Part shown: positions 1 through 10,653 of the stretch, in pieces
Position numbering within the stretch: the first letter of the stretch is position 1
How the letters are laid out: every line of letters starts with the position of its first letter
DNA from: Prochlorococcus sp. AG-347-E23
GTDB lineage: Bacteria > Cyanobacteriota > Cyanobacteriia > PCC-6307 > Cyanobiaceae
Assembly: GCA_003281685.1 (NCBI GenBank)
Contig: QCBH01000001.1
Coordinates: forward strand, 62,001-126,000
DNA length: 64,000 bases
Reading direction: 5' to 3'
The notes under the pieces: generated by a model
The model's input: only the letters and a program-made list of their open reading frames with translations
The model's database searches: none
Told to the model about the DNA's origin: nothing
Program-made: the position numbers and the translations under genes

Positions 1-134
1 GCTGCCATCACTACACCTGCAGAAGCTGCAGCAGATACACCAAAAGCCTCTTCAATTTGCTTTACAAGCTCAGATGCTTCTAAAAGTGATAGAGATTTTA
101 ATGATTCAAGAATTTCTTCAGTTTTTGCGGACAT
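1..134 (-). CDS. rplL: 50S ribosomal protein L7/L12, N-terminal part (runs off the window)
   Basis: The translation begins [20 protein letters not shown] and continues into an alanine-rich stretch ending ASAGVVMAA at the window edge. This is the N-terminal dimerisation domain and the start of the hinge of L7/L12, the ribosome stalk protein that recruits translation GTPases. Only about 44 codons are present; the C-terminal factor-binding domain lies outside. It is the last visible gene of the secE-nusG-rplK-rplA-rplJ-rplL cluster, 28 bp after rplJ, the universal L10-L12 arrangement. Confidence 0.93.
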
Positions 135-162
135 TTTCTTAAAAGTTGATTAGGGTTTGAAT

Positions 163-690
163 TTAAGATTCTGATTTTTCAGAATGTTGTTTAAGTGATC
201 TAGCAAGTCCAGAAGGCACTTCATTAATAGAGATGGCAATTTTTGTTGCTACGCCATTTAGAGCGCCAGCAATTTTGGCCATTAATACTTCTTTAGATGG
301 AAGACTTGCAATTTCTTTTATTTCAGAATCGCTAAGAAGTCTACCTTCAAATAAAGCTCCTTTGGTTTCGGATTTTTTGGTGTCTTTTTGAAAAGATTGG
401 ATAGCTTTTACTGCACCACCAACATCTTCTTTAATTAAGACAAAAGCATTTGTTCCGGACAGTAAAGATTCGAGATCGTTCCAATTACTATCTCCATCAA
501 TAGCTTTACGCATTAATGAATTTTTAGTAACTTTGCAGATGCCGTTAGTTGTTTGCAATCTAGATCGCAAATCTGACATCTCTTTGATAGTTAAACCTTT
601 ATAGTCAAGAACTACAGCCATTTCCGAATCGCTTAAAAGAGATTTAATCTCAGAAACGATTTGTTGCTTATTCTCTAGTGTTCGGCCCAT
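163..690 (-). CDS. rplJ: 50S ribosomal protein L10
   Basis: This 175-residue protein matches L10, which anchors L7/L12 dimers on the 50S stalk base. The N-terminus ([19 protein letters not shown]) and the segment [20 protein letters not shown] are typical of the family's RNA-binding domain. The C-terminal helix carries the L7/L12 dimers. The ATG at 690 gives the usual family length. It lies between rplA and rplL and follows a leader of about 190 bp whose structure resembles the L10 autoregulatory leader, so expression is probably controlled by L10-L12 binding to its own mRNA. Confidence 0.97.
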   Translation of the reverse strand: MGRTLENKQQIVSEIKSLLSDSEMAVVLDYKGLTIKEMSDLRSRLQTTNGICKVTKNSLMRKAIDGDSNWNDLESLLSGTNAFVLIKEDVGGAVKAIQSFQKDTKKSETKGALFEGRLLSDSEIKEIASLPSKEVLMAKIAGALNGVATKIAISINEVPSGLARSLKQHSEKSES

Positions 691-724
691 TGATGTTTTT
701 TGGATCGTAATTTAGGGAGAGCAG

Positions 725-840
725 GAAATGCGGCAAAGTTCTTTTAAAGAGGCCGCTTTTATTAGATCCAAAAAGAAATAATTTAAGACGAGTCCTCGGT
801 AGGAATTAAAAATTTAGAAGAACTAAATCAACCTACTTTC
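725..840 (-). promoter_or_regulatory. L10-type ribosomal protein leader of rplJ-rplL
   Basis: On the minus strand, between rplA and rplJ, the transcript contains AAAGTAGGT (839-831) and later CCTACCGAGGAC (803-792). GTAGG pairs with CCTAC, and between them sits an inner hairpin, ATTTAG/CTAAAT (828-823 with 817-812). A stem closed by paired purine/pyrimidine runs and followed by CCGAGG is the hallmark of bacterial L10 leaders. Further downstream a GCGGC/GCCGC stem (756-752 with 734-730) lies just before the rplJ start and could act as an attenuator. The folding was done by eye. Confidence 0.7.
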
Positions 841-880
841 TTTGGCCGTATTATTGCACTTTAAATTATACTACAAAGCG

Positions 881-1588
881 TTAACCTTCAGGTTGGTAAT
901 CTTGTACGGCATTTATGTCTAATTGAACTGAAGGCCCCATTGTTGAAGTTACATAAAAAGTTTTCCAATACTTTCCTTTAGCTCCACTTGGTTTATTTTT
1001 ATCAATTGATTCTTGTAAGGTTTTTAAGTTGTCTAATAGCGCCTCTTTTGTGAAACTTGCTTTTCCAAAGCGGACATGAACGATTCCAGCCTTATCTGCT
1101 CTAAATTCGAGCTTACCAGCTTTGAATTCTTTTATTGCATTAGCAATGTCATTAGTTACTGTCCCAGCTTTAGGATTAGGCATTAAACCTCTAGGTCCTA
1201 AAACTCTCCCTAATTTTGCAACCTTTGGCATCATATCTGGAGTTGCAATAAGTAGATCAAACTCCATATTTCCTTTGTTGATGCTTTCCACAAGATCTTC
1301 TTCGCCAAATAAATCTGCGCCAGCAACCTTAGCTTTCGATACATTCTCACCGCTTGTAATTACTGCAATTTTGATGCTTTGGCCAGTACCATGTGGTAAT
1401 GCTACAGTGGTCCTTAATTGTTGATCAGTATATTTTGGATCAATACCTAAACGTATATGTGCTTCAATAGTTTCATCAAATTTTGCATTAGCATTTTCCT
1501 TGATAATACTAAGAGCTTCAAGTGGGGCGTAAATGCGATCTTCTATCTTTGTTGATAGAGCCGCCATTCTTTTAGATAGTTTTTTCAT
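881..1588 (-). CDS. rplA: 50S ribosomal protein L1
   Basis: This 235-residue protein is L1, the mobile stalk protein that helps release deacylated tRNA from the E site. The signature [18 protein letters not shown] is intact, and the protein has the family's usual length. The ATG start is supported by the conserved N-terminal [11 protein letters not shown]. It sits between rplK (66 bp upstream) and the rplJ leader, the standard bacterial order, so L11 and L1 are probably co-transcribed. Confidence 0.98.
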   Translation of the reverse strand: MKKLSKRMAALSTKIEDRIYAPLEALSIIKENANAKFDETIEAHIRLGIDPKYTDQQLRTTVALPHGTGQSIKIAVITSGENVSKAKVAGADLFGEEDLVESINKGNMEFDLLIATPDMMPKVAKLGRVLGPRGLMPNPKAGTVTNDIANAIKEFKAGKLEFRADKAGIVHVRFGKASFTKEALLDNLKTLQESIDKNKPSGAKGKYWKTFYVTSTMGPSVQLDINAVQDYQPEG

Positions 1589-1654
1589 AATAATATTGGG
1601 TGCAAACGGTTATTAACTAACCTCCCCTAAATAGTGAGAAATTTTGTATTGAAC

Positions 1655-2080
1655 TCAATCAGTGATAGAGACGCCCATATTACGAGCTGTACCCTCAATT
1701 ACTTTCATTGCTGACTCAACACTAGAACAGTTTAGATCAGGGAGCTTAGTTTTGGCTATTTCCTCTAATTGAGCTTTACTTATATTTCCAACAGAGCCTT
1801 TTGCGGATTCACCTGAACCTTTCTCTATACCAGCTGCTTTTGTTATTAAGACGGCAGCAGGAGGTGTTTTTGTGATAAAAGTAAAGCTTCTATCTTCAAA
1901 AACAGAAATCTCGACTGGAATTACAAAACCTGCTTTATCTTGTGTCCTTGCGTTGTATTCTTTGCAAAATGCCATGATATTGACACCATGTTGTCCTAAA
2001 GCTGGCCCTACAGGAGGAGCAGGATTTGCTTTGCCTGCTTGTAGAGCAAGCTTGATAACTGCAACAATTTTTTTTGCCAT
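1655..2080 (-). CDS. rplK: 50S ribosomal protein L11
   Basis: This 141-residue protein is L11, part of the GTPase-associated centre of the large subunit. The N-terminal domain ([20 protein letters not shown]) and the rRNA-binding C-terminal domain ([20 protein letters not shown]) are both recognisable. Its length is the family norm. It follows nusG by 67 bp in the secE-nusG-rplK-rplA order shared by most bacteria. Confidence 0.98.
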   Translation of the reverse strand: MAKKIVAVIKLALQAGKANPAPPVGPALGQHGVNIMAFCKEYNARTQDKAGFVIPVEISVFEDRSFTFITKTPPAAVLITKAAGIEKGSGESAKGSVGNISKAQLEEIAKTKLPDLNCSSVESAMKVIEGTARNMGVSITD

Positions 2081-2147
2081 TAGATTAGAGAATTTAAGCT
2101 GGAGTAGAAAATCATAATTTTACTCGATAAACAATAATAATTAGAAA

Positions 2148-2759
2148 TTAATTTTGTTTATTGATTTGGGAGAACTCTAATTCTACAGGAGTCTCGCGCC
2201 CAAATATTGAAAGTAATGCTTTTAATTTATTTCTTTCACCGGAAACTTCTATAACTTCTCCCTGGAAATCCTTGAATGGACCGCTGGTTACAATGATTCT
2301 ATCTTTTTCTTCAATATCTAACTTGATTACAGCTTTTTTCTCTGATGCGCGCTTAAAGATTCTATTAACTTCTTGTCTTGATAATGGTCGAGGTTTGATA
2401 TGACCTCGCGATCTTCCACTGCCTCTACCGTCTTCAGCACCGACAAAGTTTATTACATTTGGAGTACTTTTAACAGCCATCATTGTATCTTCATCCAAAA
2501 TCATTCTTACAAGGACATAACCTGGGAAAACTTTTTCTTCAGTAGTTTGTCTGCTTCCATCTTTTTTTAATTTAATTCCTGGAGTTTGGGGAATTTCAAT
2601 TTCAATGATTCTATTATTAACACCTAAAGTTACTGATCTCTGTTCAAGAGTCGCTTTTACTTTTTTTTCACAGCTTGATGCTACTTGAACTGCATACCAT
2701 CTTGCGATGCTTGTATTTGCTTTTGAAGAAGCAAGGTTTGTAGTTAATTCATTACTCAT
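2148..2759 (-). CDS. nusG: Transcription termination/antitermination protein NusG
   Basis: This 203-residue protein has the NusG N-terminal domain (ARWYAVQVASSCEKKVKATL near residues 20-39) and a C-terminal KOW motif (IIVTSGPFKDFQGEVIEVSG). NusG binds RNA polymerase, suppresses pausing and couples it to Rho or the ribosome. The N-terminal 18 or so residues are a low-complexity extension seen in cyanobacterial NusG. It lies 51 bp downstream of secE on the same strand, the classical pair. Confidence 0.97.
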   Translation of the reverse strand: MSNELTTNLASSKANTSIARWYAVQVASSCEKKVKATLEQRSVTLGVNNRIIEIEIPQTPGIKLKKDGSRQTTEEKVFPGYVLVRMILDEDTMMAVKSTPNVINFVGAEDGRGSGRSRGHIKPRPLSRQEVNRIFKRASEKKAVIKLDIEEKDRIIVTSGPFKDFQGEVIEVSGERNKLKALLSIFGRETPVELEFSQINKQN

Positions 2760-2810
2760 TTTTTTGGAAGCTTAATTAAGATCTTTATTAATGGAGATTC
2801 GGGAGAAAAT

Positions 2811-3053
2811 TCAACCAAAAATTTGCGAGGCTGCCCATCCATAGAATCTGCTAACAGAAGCAATGGCTGCAGCAGAAAAAGATACCATAATTATAACTGC
2901 TACTGATTCGCTAAAAAGTTGTTGTTTGTTAGGCCACACGACAAGTTTAAGCTCATCATAGGTAGATCTAAAAAAATTAATCTTTTTTTTAGGCTCTTCA
3001 ACTTCAGGAGAATCCTTTTTAAGAGGTTCTTTATTAGTAGTAGGACTTGTCAC
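2811..3053 (-). CDS. secE: Preprotein translocase subunit SecE
   Basis: This 80-residue protein has a charged N-terminus, the conserved amphipathic segment (FFRSTYDELKLVVWPNKQQL) and a single C-terminal membrane helix, which is the short SecE form of cyanobacteria. It stabilises the SecYEG channel in plasma and thylakoid membranes. It is the first gene of the transcription/ribosomal cluster, 62 bp after the ClpB-like gene on the same strand. Confidence 0.95.
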   Translation of the reverse strand: MTSPTTNKEPLKKDSPEVEEPKKKINFFRSTYDELKLVVWPNKQQLFSESVAVIIMVSFSAAAIASVSRFYGWAASQIFG

Positions 3054-3115
3054 AAAATTTTTTTTTAAATTAAGCTTTATGCTTTAATTTTTATTTTAGC
3101 TTATTGATTTACTCC

Positions 3116-5872
3116 TCAGCTAGGTTTGAAAATGATCTCATTTTTTTTAGCAGGGTTAAGTTTAATTGTTATATTTTTTTTATTTTTGAAGTTATCCTCT
3201 AAAAGTTTTGCAGCCAAGGGATTTTCTATTTGTCTTCTGAGTTCCCTGCTTAGTGGTCTAGCACCATATTCAGGTTCGTAAGAATCGTTTGCAATTTTAT
3301 TGATAACTTTTTTGTCTATATCGATATTTATTTTCTGCTCAAGTAGCAGGTTCTTTAAATCTTCTGTTTGTAGAATGATTATTTTTTGAAGTTCATCAAT
3401 AGATAATGGATCAAACTTTACCACTTCGTCAATTCTATTTAAAAATTCTGGTCTAAAAATTGAAGATAATGCATTACTAATTGAATCATCTAGAGTTTGT
3501 TGATCTTTTTCTAACTTTCCCTCACTTTTAGAAATCTTTTGTGAATACTCCAGTATAGATTTACCAGCTAGGTTACTTGTCATAATGATTACCGTATTTT
3601 TGAAATTTACCGTCCTTCCTTGAGAGTCCGTTAATCTTCCTTCATCTAAGACTTGCAAAAGGATATTAAATACTTCTGCATGTGCTTTTTCTATCTCATC
3701 AAGAAGTATTACTGAATAGGGTTTACGTCTTACAGCTTCAGTTAATTGACCTCCCTCTTCATAACCAACATAACCTGGGGGAGCTCCTAATAGTCTTGCT
3801 ACGGCATTTTTCTCCATATATTCACTCATGTCTAATCTTAAAAGTGCGTCTTCTTCATCAAATAAAGCTGTTGCAAGAGATTTTGCTAATTCTGTTTTAC
3901 CAACACCAGTAGGACCCATAAATAAAAAAGATCCAATAGGTCTTTTAGGACTTTTCATACCAACTCGAGCTCTTCTAATTGCAGCAGAAACAGCTTCTAT
4001 GGCTTTTTCTTGTCCAATAACTTTTTCACTTAGTTCTGTTTCTAGATTGACTAATTTCTTACGTTCATTTGAAACTACTTTAGAAATTGGAATACCTGTG
4101 ATTTTTGATATAACATCAGCAATATCATCAGGTTCAACTTGATATTTAAAAGGAAAATTTCTATTTTTCTTGATTATATTAAAGTTCTCTTCAACTTTTT
4201 GTATGTCATTCTCTATTTCACTTAACTCTTCTTCAAGCTTTTCTAAATAATCTAGATCATTTTCAATTTCAAGATTTGATTTATCTTTAATTTGTTTGGT
4301 TAGCTTATCTTCTTCTTTCATCAAAAAAGATAATTGCTCCATTTCTTCACGTAAATTGTTCCAATTTTCCAAAAGAACGTTCAATTTTGCCTCTGATTGT
4401 AGTCTATTATTCAATAGTTTTTCTTGAGCTTCGATATTTTCTCCTTGTAAATTATTCAGTTTTTCATCAATAGTATTAAGTTTGTTTTCTTGTTGAAGAA
4501 TGATTTGAGGCATATTATTAGAATCGATTTTCAACTGTGCAGCTGCTTCATCAATTAAATCTATTGCACTATCAGGGAGACATTTATCGCTGATGTATCT
4601 ATCGGCCAATTTTGCAGAATAATTTACAGCCTCTTCAGAAATTTTTATGCCATGATGTGATTCATATTTCTTTTTGATACCTTGCAGTATTTTTGCGCTT
4701 AATTCTACTGTTGGTTCATTAACAGCTATCTTTTGAAAGCAATTATTCAATGCCTGATCTTTTTCAATAGTTTCACGAAATTTCTCAGGTGTTGTTGTAC
4801 CGATACATCTAAGTTCTCCTTCAGCCAGTAAAGGTTTTAAGATATTGCTAATGTCGGAAGAAGATCTGTCAGAACTTAATATTGAGTGAATTTCATCAAT
4901 AAATAGAATCATTCCTTGGCTTGGATTTTTTAGTTCCTGCATTATTAAGCTCAGTCGTTCCTCTAGTTGGCCTCTAAATTTTGTCCCAGAAACTAAAGCA
5001 CCTAAGTCAAGTGAAATAATTTTTAAGTCTTTTAAAGAATCAGGAACTTTTTTGTCTACAATTAGTTGTGCAAGTAATTTTGCAATTGAGGTTTTACCAA
5101 CTCCAGAATTGCCGATAAGTATAGGATTATTTTTGTTTCTTCTGCAAAGCACTCTCATTAAATTATTGATCTCATTTTCTCTTCCTAAAACAGGGTCCAG
5201 TAAGCCTTTTTTAGCTGATTCTGTTAAATCTTTTCCATAAATTGAAAGGGCATTTTCATCTTTTCCAACTTGTTTTTTTATTTCAATTTGAAGTTCACTT
5301 TTGGGTAATGGAACAATAGCTTTTTCAACTTTTTCTTCTTTAACTAAAGTCTTTTTGTTTGATTCAAAATTAGATTGATTATTAATCTCAATTACGTTCT
5401 TATAATTAAAAGAATCTTTTGATTGATTAATATTTGGGAAAAACTTTAACTCTTCCTCTAATTTCTCCATTGAAAGGTTGCCTTCTTCAAAAACGTAATT
5501 TCCAATTCTTAAATCTCTTCCAAGAGCAATTAGTAAATGAGGAATTTCTATTAATCTCGATCCCCATTGAATTTTTATCTGATTCGCATTATCTAATAAA
5601 ATTTCTAAATCTTCTCCGATAGTAAAAATATCTGATTCATTTGTTGGTGTCTCATCTAAAAAATCTTCTGTTATATCTAAAACTGTATCTTGGTCGATTG
5701 ATAATTTTTCAATGAAAGCAAAGAATTCACTTGATGAGAACAATGTATGAATTATGTGCTCAATATTAAATTCGCTATGATCCCATTTTTTTGCTGTTTC
5801 TTCCCCTAATAAAAGAAGATTCCAACTTATATCGCTGAAAAGTTCTGGACAGGATGTAAGTGTTTCTTTCAT
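3116..5872 (-). CDS. clpB2: ClpB-like AAA+ disaggregase (second ClpB type, divergent N-domain)
   Basis: This 918-residue Hsp100 protein has two AAA+ modules. The first has Walker A GNSGVGKT at 254-261 and Walker B ILFIDEIHS near 322-330. The second has Walker A GPTGVGKT at 653-660, the pore loop region GYVGYEEGGQLTEAV, Walker B SVILLDEIEKAH and the sensor-2 region YGARPLSRELRR. Between them lies a long charged coiled coil, about 455-570, matching the ClpB middle domain. I saw no ClpP-docking loop, so it more likely remodels aggregates than feeds a protease. The first 150 residues are only weakly like Clp N repeats, and residues 150-205 form a lysine/glutamate-rich linker. It is divergent from enolase across a 271-bp spacer. 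Confidence 0.9.
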   Translation of the reverse strand: MKETLTSCPELFSDISWNLLLLGEETAKKWDHSEFNIEHIIHTLFSSSEFFAFIEKLSIDQDTVLDITEDFLDETPTNESDIFTIGEDLEILLDNANQIKIQWGSRLIEIPHLLIALGRDLRIGNYVFEEGNLSMEKLEEELKFFPNINQSKDSFNYKNVIEINNQSNFESNKKTLVKEEKVEKAIVPLPKSELQIEIKKQVGKDENALSIYGKDLTESAKKGLLDPVLGRENEINNLMRVLCRRNKNNPILIGNSGVGKTSIAKLLAQLIVDKKVPDSLKDLKIISLDLGALVSGTKFRGQLEERLSLIMQELKNPSQGMILFIDEIHSILSSDRSSSDISNILKPLLAEGELRCIGTTTPEKFRETIEKDQALNNCFQKIAVNEPTVELSAKILQGIKKKYESHHGIKISEEAVNYSAKLADRYISDKCLPDSAIDLIDEAAAQLKIDSNNMPQIILQQENKLNTIDEKLNNLQGENIEAQEKLLNNRLQSEAKLNVLLENWNNLREEMEQLSFLMKEEDKLTKQIKDKSNLEIENDLDYLEKLEEELSEIENDIQKVEENFNIIKKNRNFPFKYQVEPDDIADVISKITGIPISKVVSNERKKLVNLETELSEKVIGQEKAIEAVSAAIRRARVGMKSPKRPIGSFLFMGPTGVGKTELAKSLATALFDEEDALLRLDMSEYMEKNAVARLLGAPPGYVGYEEGGQLTEAVRRKPYSVILLDEIEKAHAEVFNILLQVLDEGRLTDSQGRTVNFKNTVIIMTSNLAGKSILEYSQKISKSEGKLEKDQQTLDDSISNALSSIFRPEFLNRIDEVVKFDPLSIDELQKIIILQTEDLKNLLLEQKINIDIDKKVINKIANDSYEPEYGARPLSRELRRQIENPLAAKLLEDNFKNKKNITIKLNPAKKNEIIFKPS

Positions 5873-6140
5873 AAACTATAAAATCTATAGTTGGTTATTG
5901 ATTAATATTCTAAATAAGATCTGCATTAATAATCATCCAATAATTCTCAAATTGTAAGATGAATTTGACAATTATGTTTATGTGAGGGGTTCATGGAAAT
6001 TTGGAATTAATAAAAGCGTTAACTAATATCTATCTAAATTTGCTCTGAAATTAAAAAAATCATATTTGATTAACATAAATATATTTCAGATATTAGCCAA
6101 ATAGTTCAGCTATTAATAGGATTTAAATAGTAATAATTAA

Positions 6141-7436
<1,296 letters not shown>

Positions 7437-7440
7437 TTTT

Positions 7441-9111
7441 TTAGCGCTTAAGTTTTTCTATACGTGAGCCTTTTCTCATACTTAATTGGCACTTTATCCA
7501 ATCAATACTTATTGGTAGTGCAAAAAAAAGTGGCAATAATGCAAAATTATTTTGTTTATTGGTTACAAGTAAAGCAGATGCAATTGATAAGCTTCCTATA
7601 AGAATGGAATGGCCTAAAGTTTTTTGAGCAGTAAACATTTTTTTGAATTGCCTATCAGACTCTCCCATTCTTATTTGCAATTGCAAATCGCCCTGCTCTA
7701 ATCTTTCTAAACTTTCATCGATTCTTTTGGGAATTCCAACAGCTTTCGATCCTAGTTCACCTACTTGCCTTCCAAATTGGTTAATTAAATCATTAGGAGT
7801 TTGATTATTTGAAGTCATAAGTTCTATTAAATAAGGCTTGGTAACTGATACAAGGTTAAACCCTGGATCAAGCATTCTACCAACTCCTTCAAAGGTTGAT
7901 AAAGCTCTCATCACAAATATTAAATCTACTGGCAATTGAAATGGTGTTTCATAAACAAGTTCGTATAAATCTCCAGATAATTTTTCAATAATATTTGGAC
8001 TAAATGGTGGAGTTAAGGCTTCTTTAAGCATCAATCTGACTAATCTTCTTACTGGTCCTACGTCAATATCTTTTGAAATTAGCCCAGCTTGTTGAAGTTG
8101 ACTTACAAGTGATGAGGCGTCTCTTAAAGCAGCTGCCTTAACCATCCCCCCTAAGCTTTTTTGCAGATTATTTGAAATATTACCCATCATTCCAAAATCA
8201 TAAAAAATTAATTTACCTTTATCGGAAACTGCTAGATTTCCTGGATGAGGGTCTGCATGAAAAAAACCGTAGTTTACTAATTGTTTTAAGTAGCTGATAG
8301 CACCTATTTCTGCGATTTTAGGTAAATCAATTTCTTGCGATTGTAATTTTTCTAAATCGCTTATTTTTGTTCCTTCTAGATAACTTAAACAAAGCACTTT
8401 TTCACTGCTCATATCCCAAATTACTTCAGGAATTTCAACATTGTCATCATCAAGAAATTGTTGTCTAAATCTTGCTGCATATTGTGCTTCACAACTAAAA
8501 TCAAGCTCCTTCATGAGAACTTTCCTACACTCTTTAGCAATCTCAACCCAGTTTCTACCTCGACTCCAATTCTTATTTTTCTGCAATAATCCTGCTATTC
8601 GCTGCATTATGCCCAAATCGATAATAAACAATTCTTTTAAATTGGGTCTTTGAACTTTAAAGACTACTCTCTTACCATCTTTTAGAGTCGCTCTATGAAC
8701 CTGAGCTAGTGATGCCGATCCAACCGGATCGCATATTATTTGATCTATTTCATTAAACTTGGATCCTAGTTCTTTTCTTATAGTTTCTTCAACTTGCGCA
8801 AATGCAAAATTCGGAACTTGATCCTGCAATTTAGACAATTCTTGTATCCAGGTATTAGGAATTAAATCAGGTCTAGCTGATAATAATTGTCCAATTTTAA
8901 TAAATGCTGAACCAAGCTTTATTAATTGATTAGTAAACCACCTAGCTCTTTTAATCTGGACCTTACTTTTTTTATTGTTTTTAGTTTGGAAAATTGTAAA
9001 TCTAATATTATCTATCCACAAATTAATTAAAAGTGAAATCAGAGTTATCCAAATAAGAAAGGACCTCTTTATTTTTTTTAAACGATAATTAAGAATGTGA
9101 TTTCTCATCAT
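7441..9111 (-). CDS. ABC1/UbiB (AarF) family atypical kinase
   Basis: This 556-residue protein is a UbiB/ABC1 kinase-like protein. It shows the KxGQ helix (FIKIGQLLSARPDLIP), the alanine-rich nucleotide loop (VGSASLAQVHRATL), the ion pair lysine (VVFKVQRPN) and the catalytic/metal segments FFHADPHPGNL and IFYDFGMMG. Two hydrophobic stretches near the C-terminus suggest membrane attachment. Relatives support prenylquinone synthesis or membrane lipid homeostasis; cyanobacteria encode several, so the exact role is open. Its start overlaps the stop of the 104-residue gene at 9108 by 4 bp, which indicates translational coupling. Confidence 0.93.
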   Translation of the reverse strand: MMRNHILNYRLKKIKRSFLIWITLISLLINLWIDNIRFTIFQTKNNKKSKVQIKRARWFTNQLIKLGSAFIKIGQLLSARPDLIPNTWIQELSKLQDQVPNFAFAQVEETIRKELGSKFNEIDQIICDPVGSASLAQVHRATLKDGKRVVFKVQRPNLKELFIIDLGIMQRIAGLLQKNKNWSRGRNWVEIAKECRKVLMKELDFSCEAQYAARFRQQFLDDDNVEIPEVIWDMSSEKVLCLSYLEGTKISDLEKLQSQEIDLPKIAEIGAISYLKQLVNYGFFHADPHPGNLAVSDKGKLIFYDFGMMGNISNNLQKSLGGMVKAAALRDASSLVSQLQQAGLISKDIDVGPVRRLVRLMLKEALTPPFSPNIIEKLSGDLYELVYETPFQLPVDLIFVMRALSTFEGVGRMLDPGFNLVSVTKPYLIELMTSNNQTPNDLINQFGRQVGELGSKAVGIPKRIDESLERLEQGDLQLQIRMGESDRQFKKMFTAQKTLGHSILIGSLSIASALLVTNKQNNFALLPLFFALPISIDWIKCQLSMRKGSRIEKLKR

Positions 9112-9422
9112 ATTTGATTATTTATATTTTTATTAAAGAGATCAATTTGCTTATTGATACCTTCAATTTCATTTAAAGTTTTTTTTATTTTGGAATCTTG
9201 ATAAGTATTTGTAGACTCATTTTCATTAATATCTTCAGCTTTTTCCAGTCTTGCTGCTTCTTCCATTATGGATTCTTTTAAACTATCAAATTCTTTTTTG
9301 AGAATTTCTGGAGCATCTTGAGCAATATTTGTTGCTTCTTCAATTTTTTCAACCAATATTTCGTTTAATTTTTCGGTTACTTTCTTAATGGCAGCTTTTA
9401 AAAGGTAATCAGAGTTGGTCAT
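9108..9422 (-). CDS. Hypothetical coiled-coil protein coupled to the ABC1 kinase
   Basis: A 104-residue acidic protein with no signal peptide or membrane helix and many Glu/Lys/Ile heptad-like positions, so it is probably helical and coiled-coil. I do not recognise the family. Its ATGA overlap with the kinase gene downstream argues for a real, co-translated gene and a possible partner role. The name of any function would be a guess. Confidence 0.75.
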   Translation of the reverse strand: MTNSDYLLKAAIKKVTEKLNEILVEKIEEATNIAQDAPEILKKEFDSLKESIMEEAARLEKAEDINENESTNTYQDSKIKKTLNEIEGINKQIDLFNKNINNQI

Positions 9423-9676
9423 GAAAAATATAATGTTTCAACGGCGATTAATTTTTCGATATGTCCTAATAATAGATCAATACAGAACATTTCACGTATC
9501 TGATCATTTTGATAATTAATTTTTTTGTTTTTCCTATGTAAGTTTGTTTCTATATTAAGCTTTTTTCTCTTTTTTCTTTTAACTTATATCTATATAAAGG
9601 TTCAGATATTTGCTTTAAAAATATCTTCTAACCAAGAACTCATCTTATTAACTACTAAAAAAGGAGTTTTTAAAAA

Positions 9677-10633
9677 TTGGAAATCATTGAGTCAGATGTA
9701 GTTATTATCGGAGGAGGCCCGGCAGGATGTACTTGCGCACTTTATACAGCTCGTTCAAACTTAAAGACAGTAATTTTAGATAAAAATCCATCTGTTGGCG
9801 CCTTAGCAATAACTCATCAAATAGCTAATTATCCAGGTGTTCCGGTTGATATAAGTGGAGAGAAATTACTCACTCTAATGAGAGAACAGGCTGTACAATA
9901 CGGCACAGATTATAGAAGAGCGCAAGTGTTTGGAATAGACGCTAGCGGAGAATGGAAAATGGTATATACGCCCGAAGGCACTTTTAAAGCTAAAGCACTT
10001 GTACTTGCAAGTGGAGCTATGGGTAGGCCTGCATCATTTAAGGGCGAAGCAGATTTTCTCGGCAAAGGAGTAAGTTATTGTGCTACATGTGATGGGGCTT
10101 TTTATAAAAATAGAGAAGTTGCCGTTGTTGGAGTGAACAAGGAGGCAATTGAGGAGGCAACAGTTTTAACTAAATTTGCATCAACTGTGCATTGGATTAC
10201 ATCAAGCGATCCTAAATCCGATAATGAAGAAGCTATGGAATTGATGGACAATTCAAATATAAAACATTGGAGTAGAACAAGATTATTGGAAATATTGGGC
10301 GATGATATGGGTGTGAATGGGGTTGTTGTAAAAAATAAACAAGAAGAAAATCCTATCAATTTAAATTTAGATGGAGTTTTTGTCTACATGAGTGGTTCAA
10401 AGCCGATTACTGATTTTTTAGGGGATCAAATTGCTTTAAAAGAAGACGGAGGAGTTATTGTTGATGACTTTATGTCTACAAACTCTGATGGAGTATGGGC
10501 TATTGGAGATATAAGAAATACACCATTTAAGCAAGCCGTAGTTGCGGCTTCTGATGGATGTATTGCTGCAATGTCAATTGATAGATACTTAAATAGTCGA
10601 AAAAATATAAGAGTAGATTGGATTCATTCTTAA
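9677..10633 (+). CDS. Thioredoxin-reductase-like flavoprotein with degenerate NADPH motifs
   Basis: This 318-residue protein has the low-molecular-weight thioredoxin reductase fold. FAD is bound through GGGPAG at 12-17 and the C-terminal GVWAIGDIRN, and the redox-active pair CATC is at 135-138. The second nucleotide domain is unusual: the GGGDSA-type loop is replaced by GVNKEA (152-157), and the HRRxxxRA 2'-phosphate-binding motif by WITSSDPKS. This fits the pyridine-nucleotide-independent reductases described in cyanobacteria that lack NADPH-dependent enzymes (DTR/DDOR groups). The start is TTG at 9677, supported by an AAAGGAG ribosome site about 11 bases upstream. An 8-bp hairpin (9604-9626) lies in the leader. 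Confidence 0.88.
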   Translation: MEIIESDVVIIGGGPAGCTCALYTARSNLKTVILDKNPSVGALAITHQIANYPGVPVDISGEKLLTLMREQAVQYGTDYRRAQVFGIDASGEWKMVYTPEGTFKAKALVLASGAMGRPASFKGEADFLGKGVSYCATCDGAFYKNREVAVVGVNKEAIEEATVLTKFASTVHWITSSDPKSDNEEAMELMDNSNIKHWSRTRLLEILGDDMGVNGVVVKNKQEENPINLNLDGVFVYMSGSKPITDFLGDQIALKEDGGVIVDDFMSTNSDGVWAIGDIRNTPFKQAVVAASDGCIAAMSIDRYLNSRKNIRVDWIHS

Positions 10634-10653
10634 AAAAATATTACTTATTTAAT

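Noticed and set aside
3828-4142. A 104-codon open frame opposite the ClpB-like gene
   Set aside because: It lies antisense to the second AAA+ module of an intact gene, and its composition only mirrors that gene.
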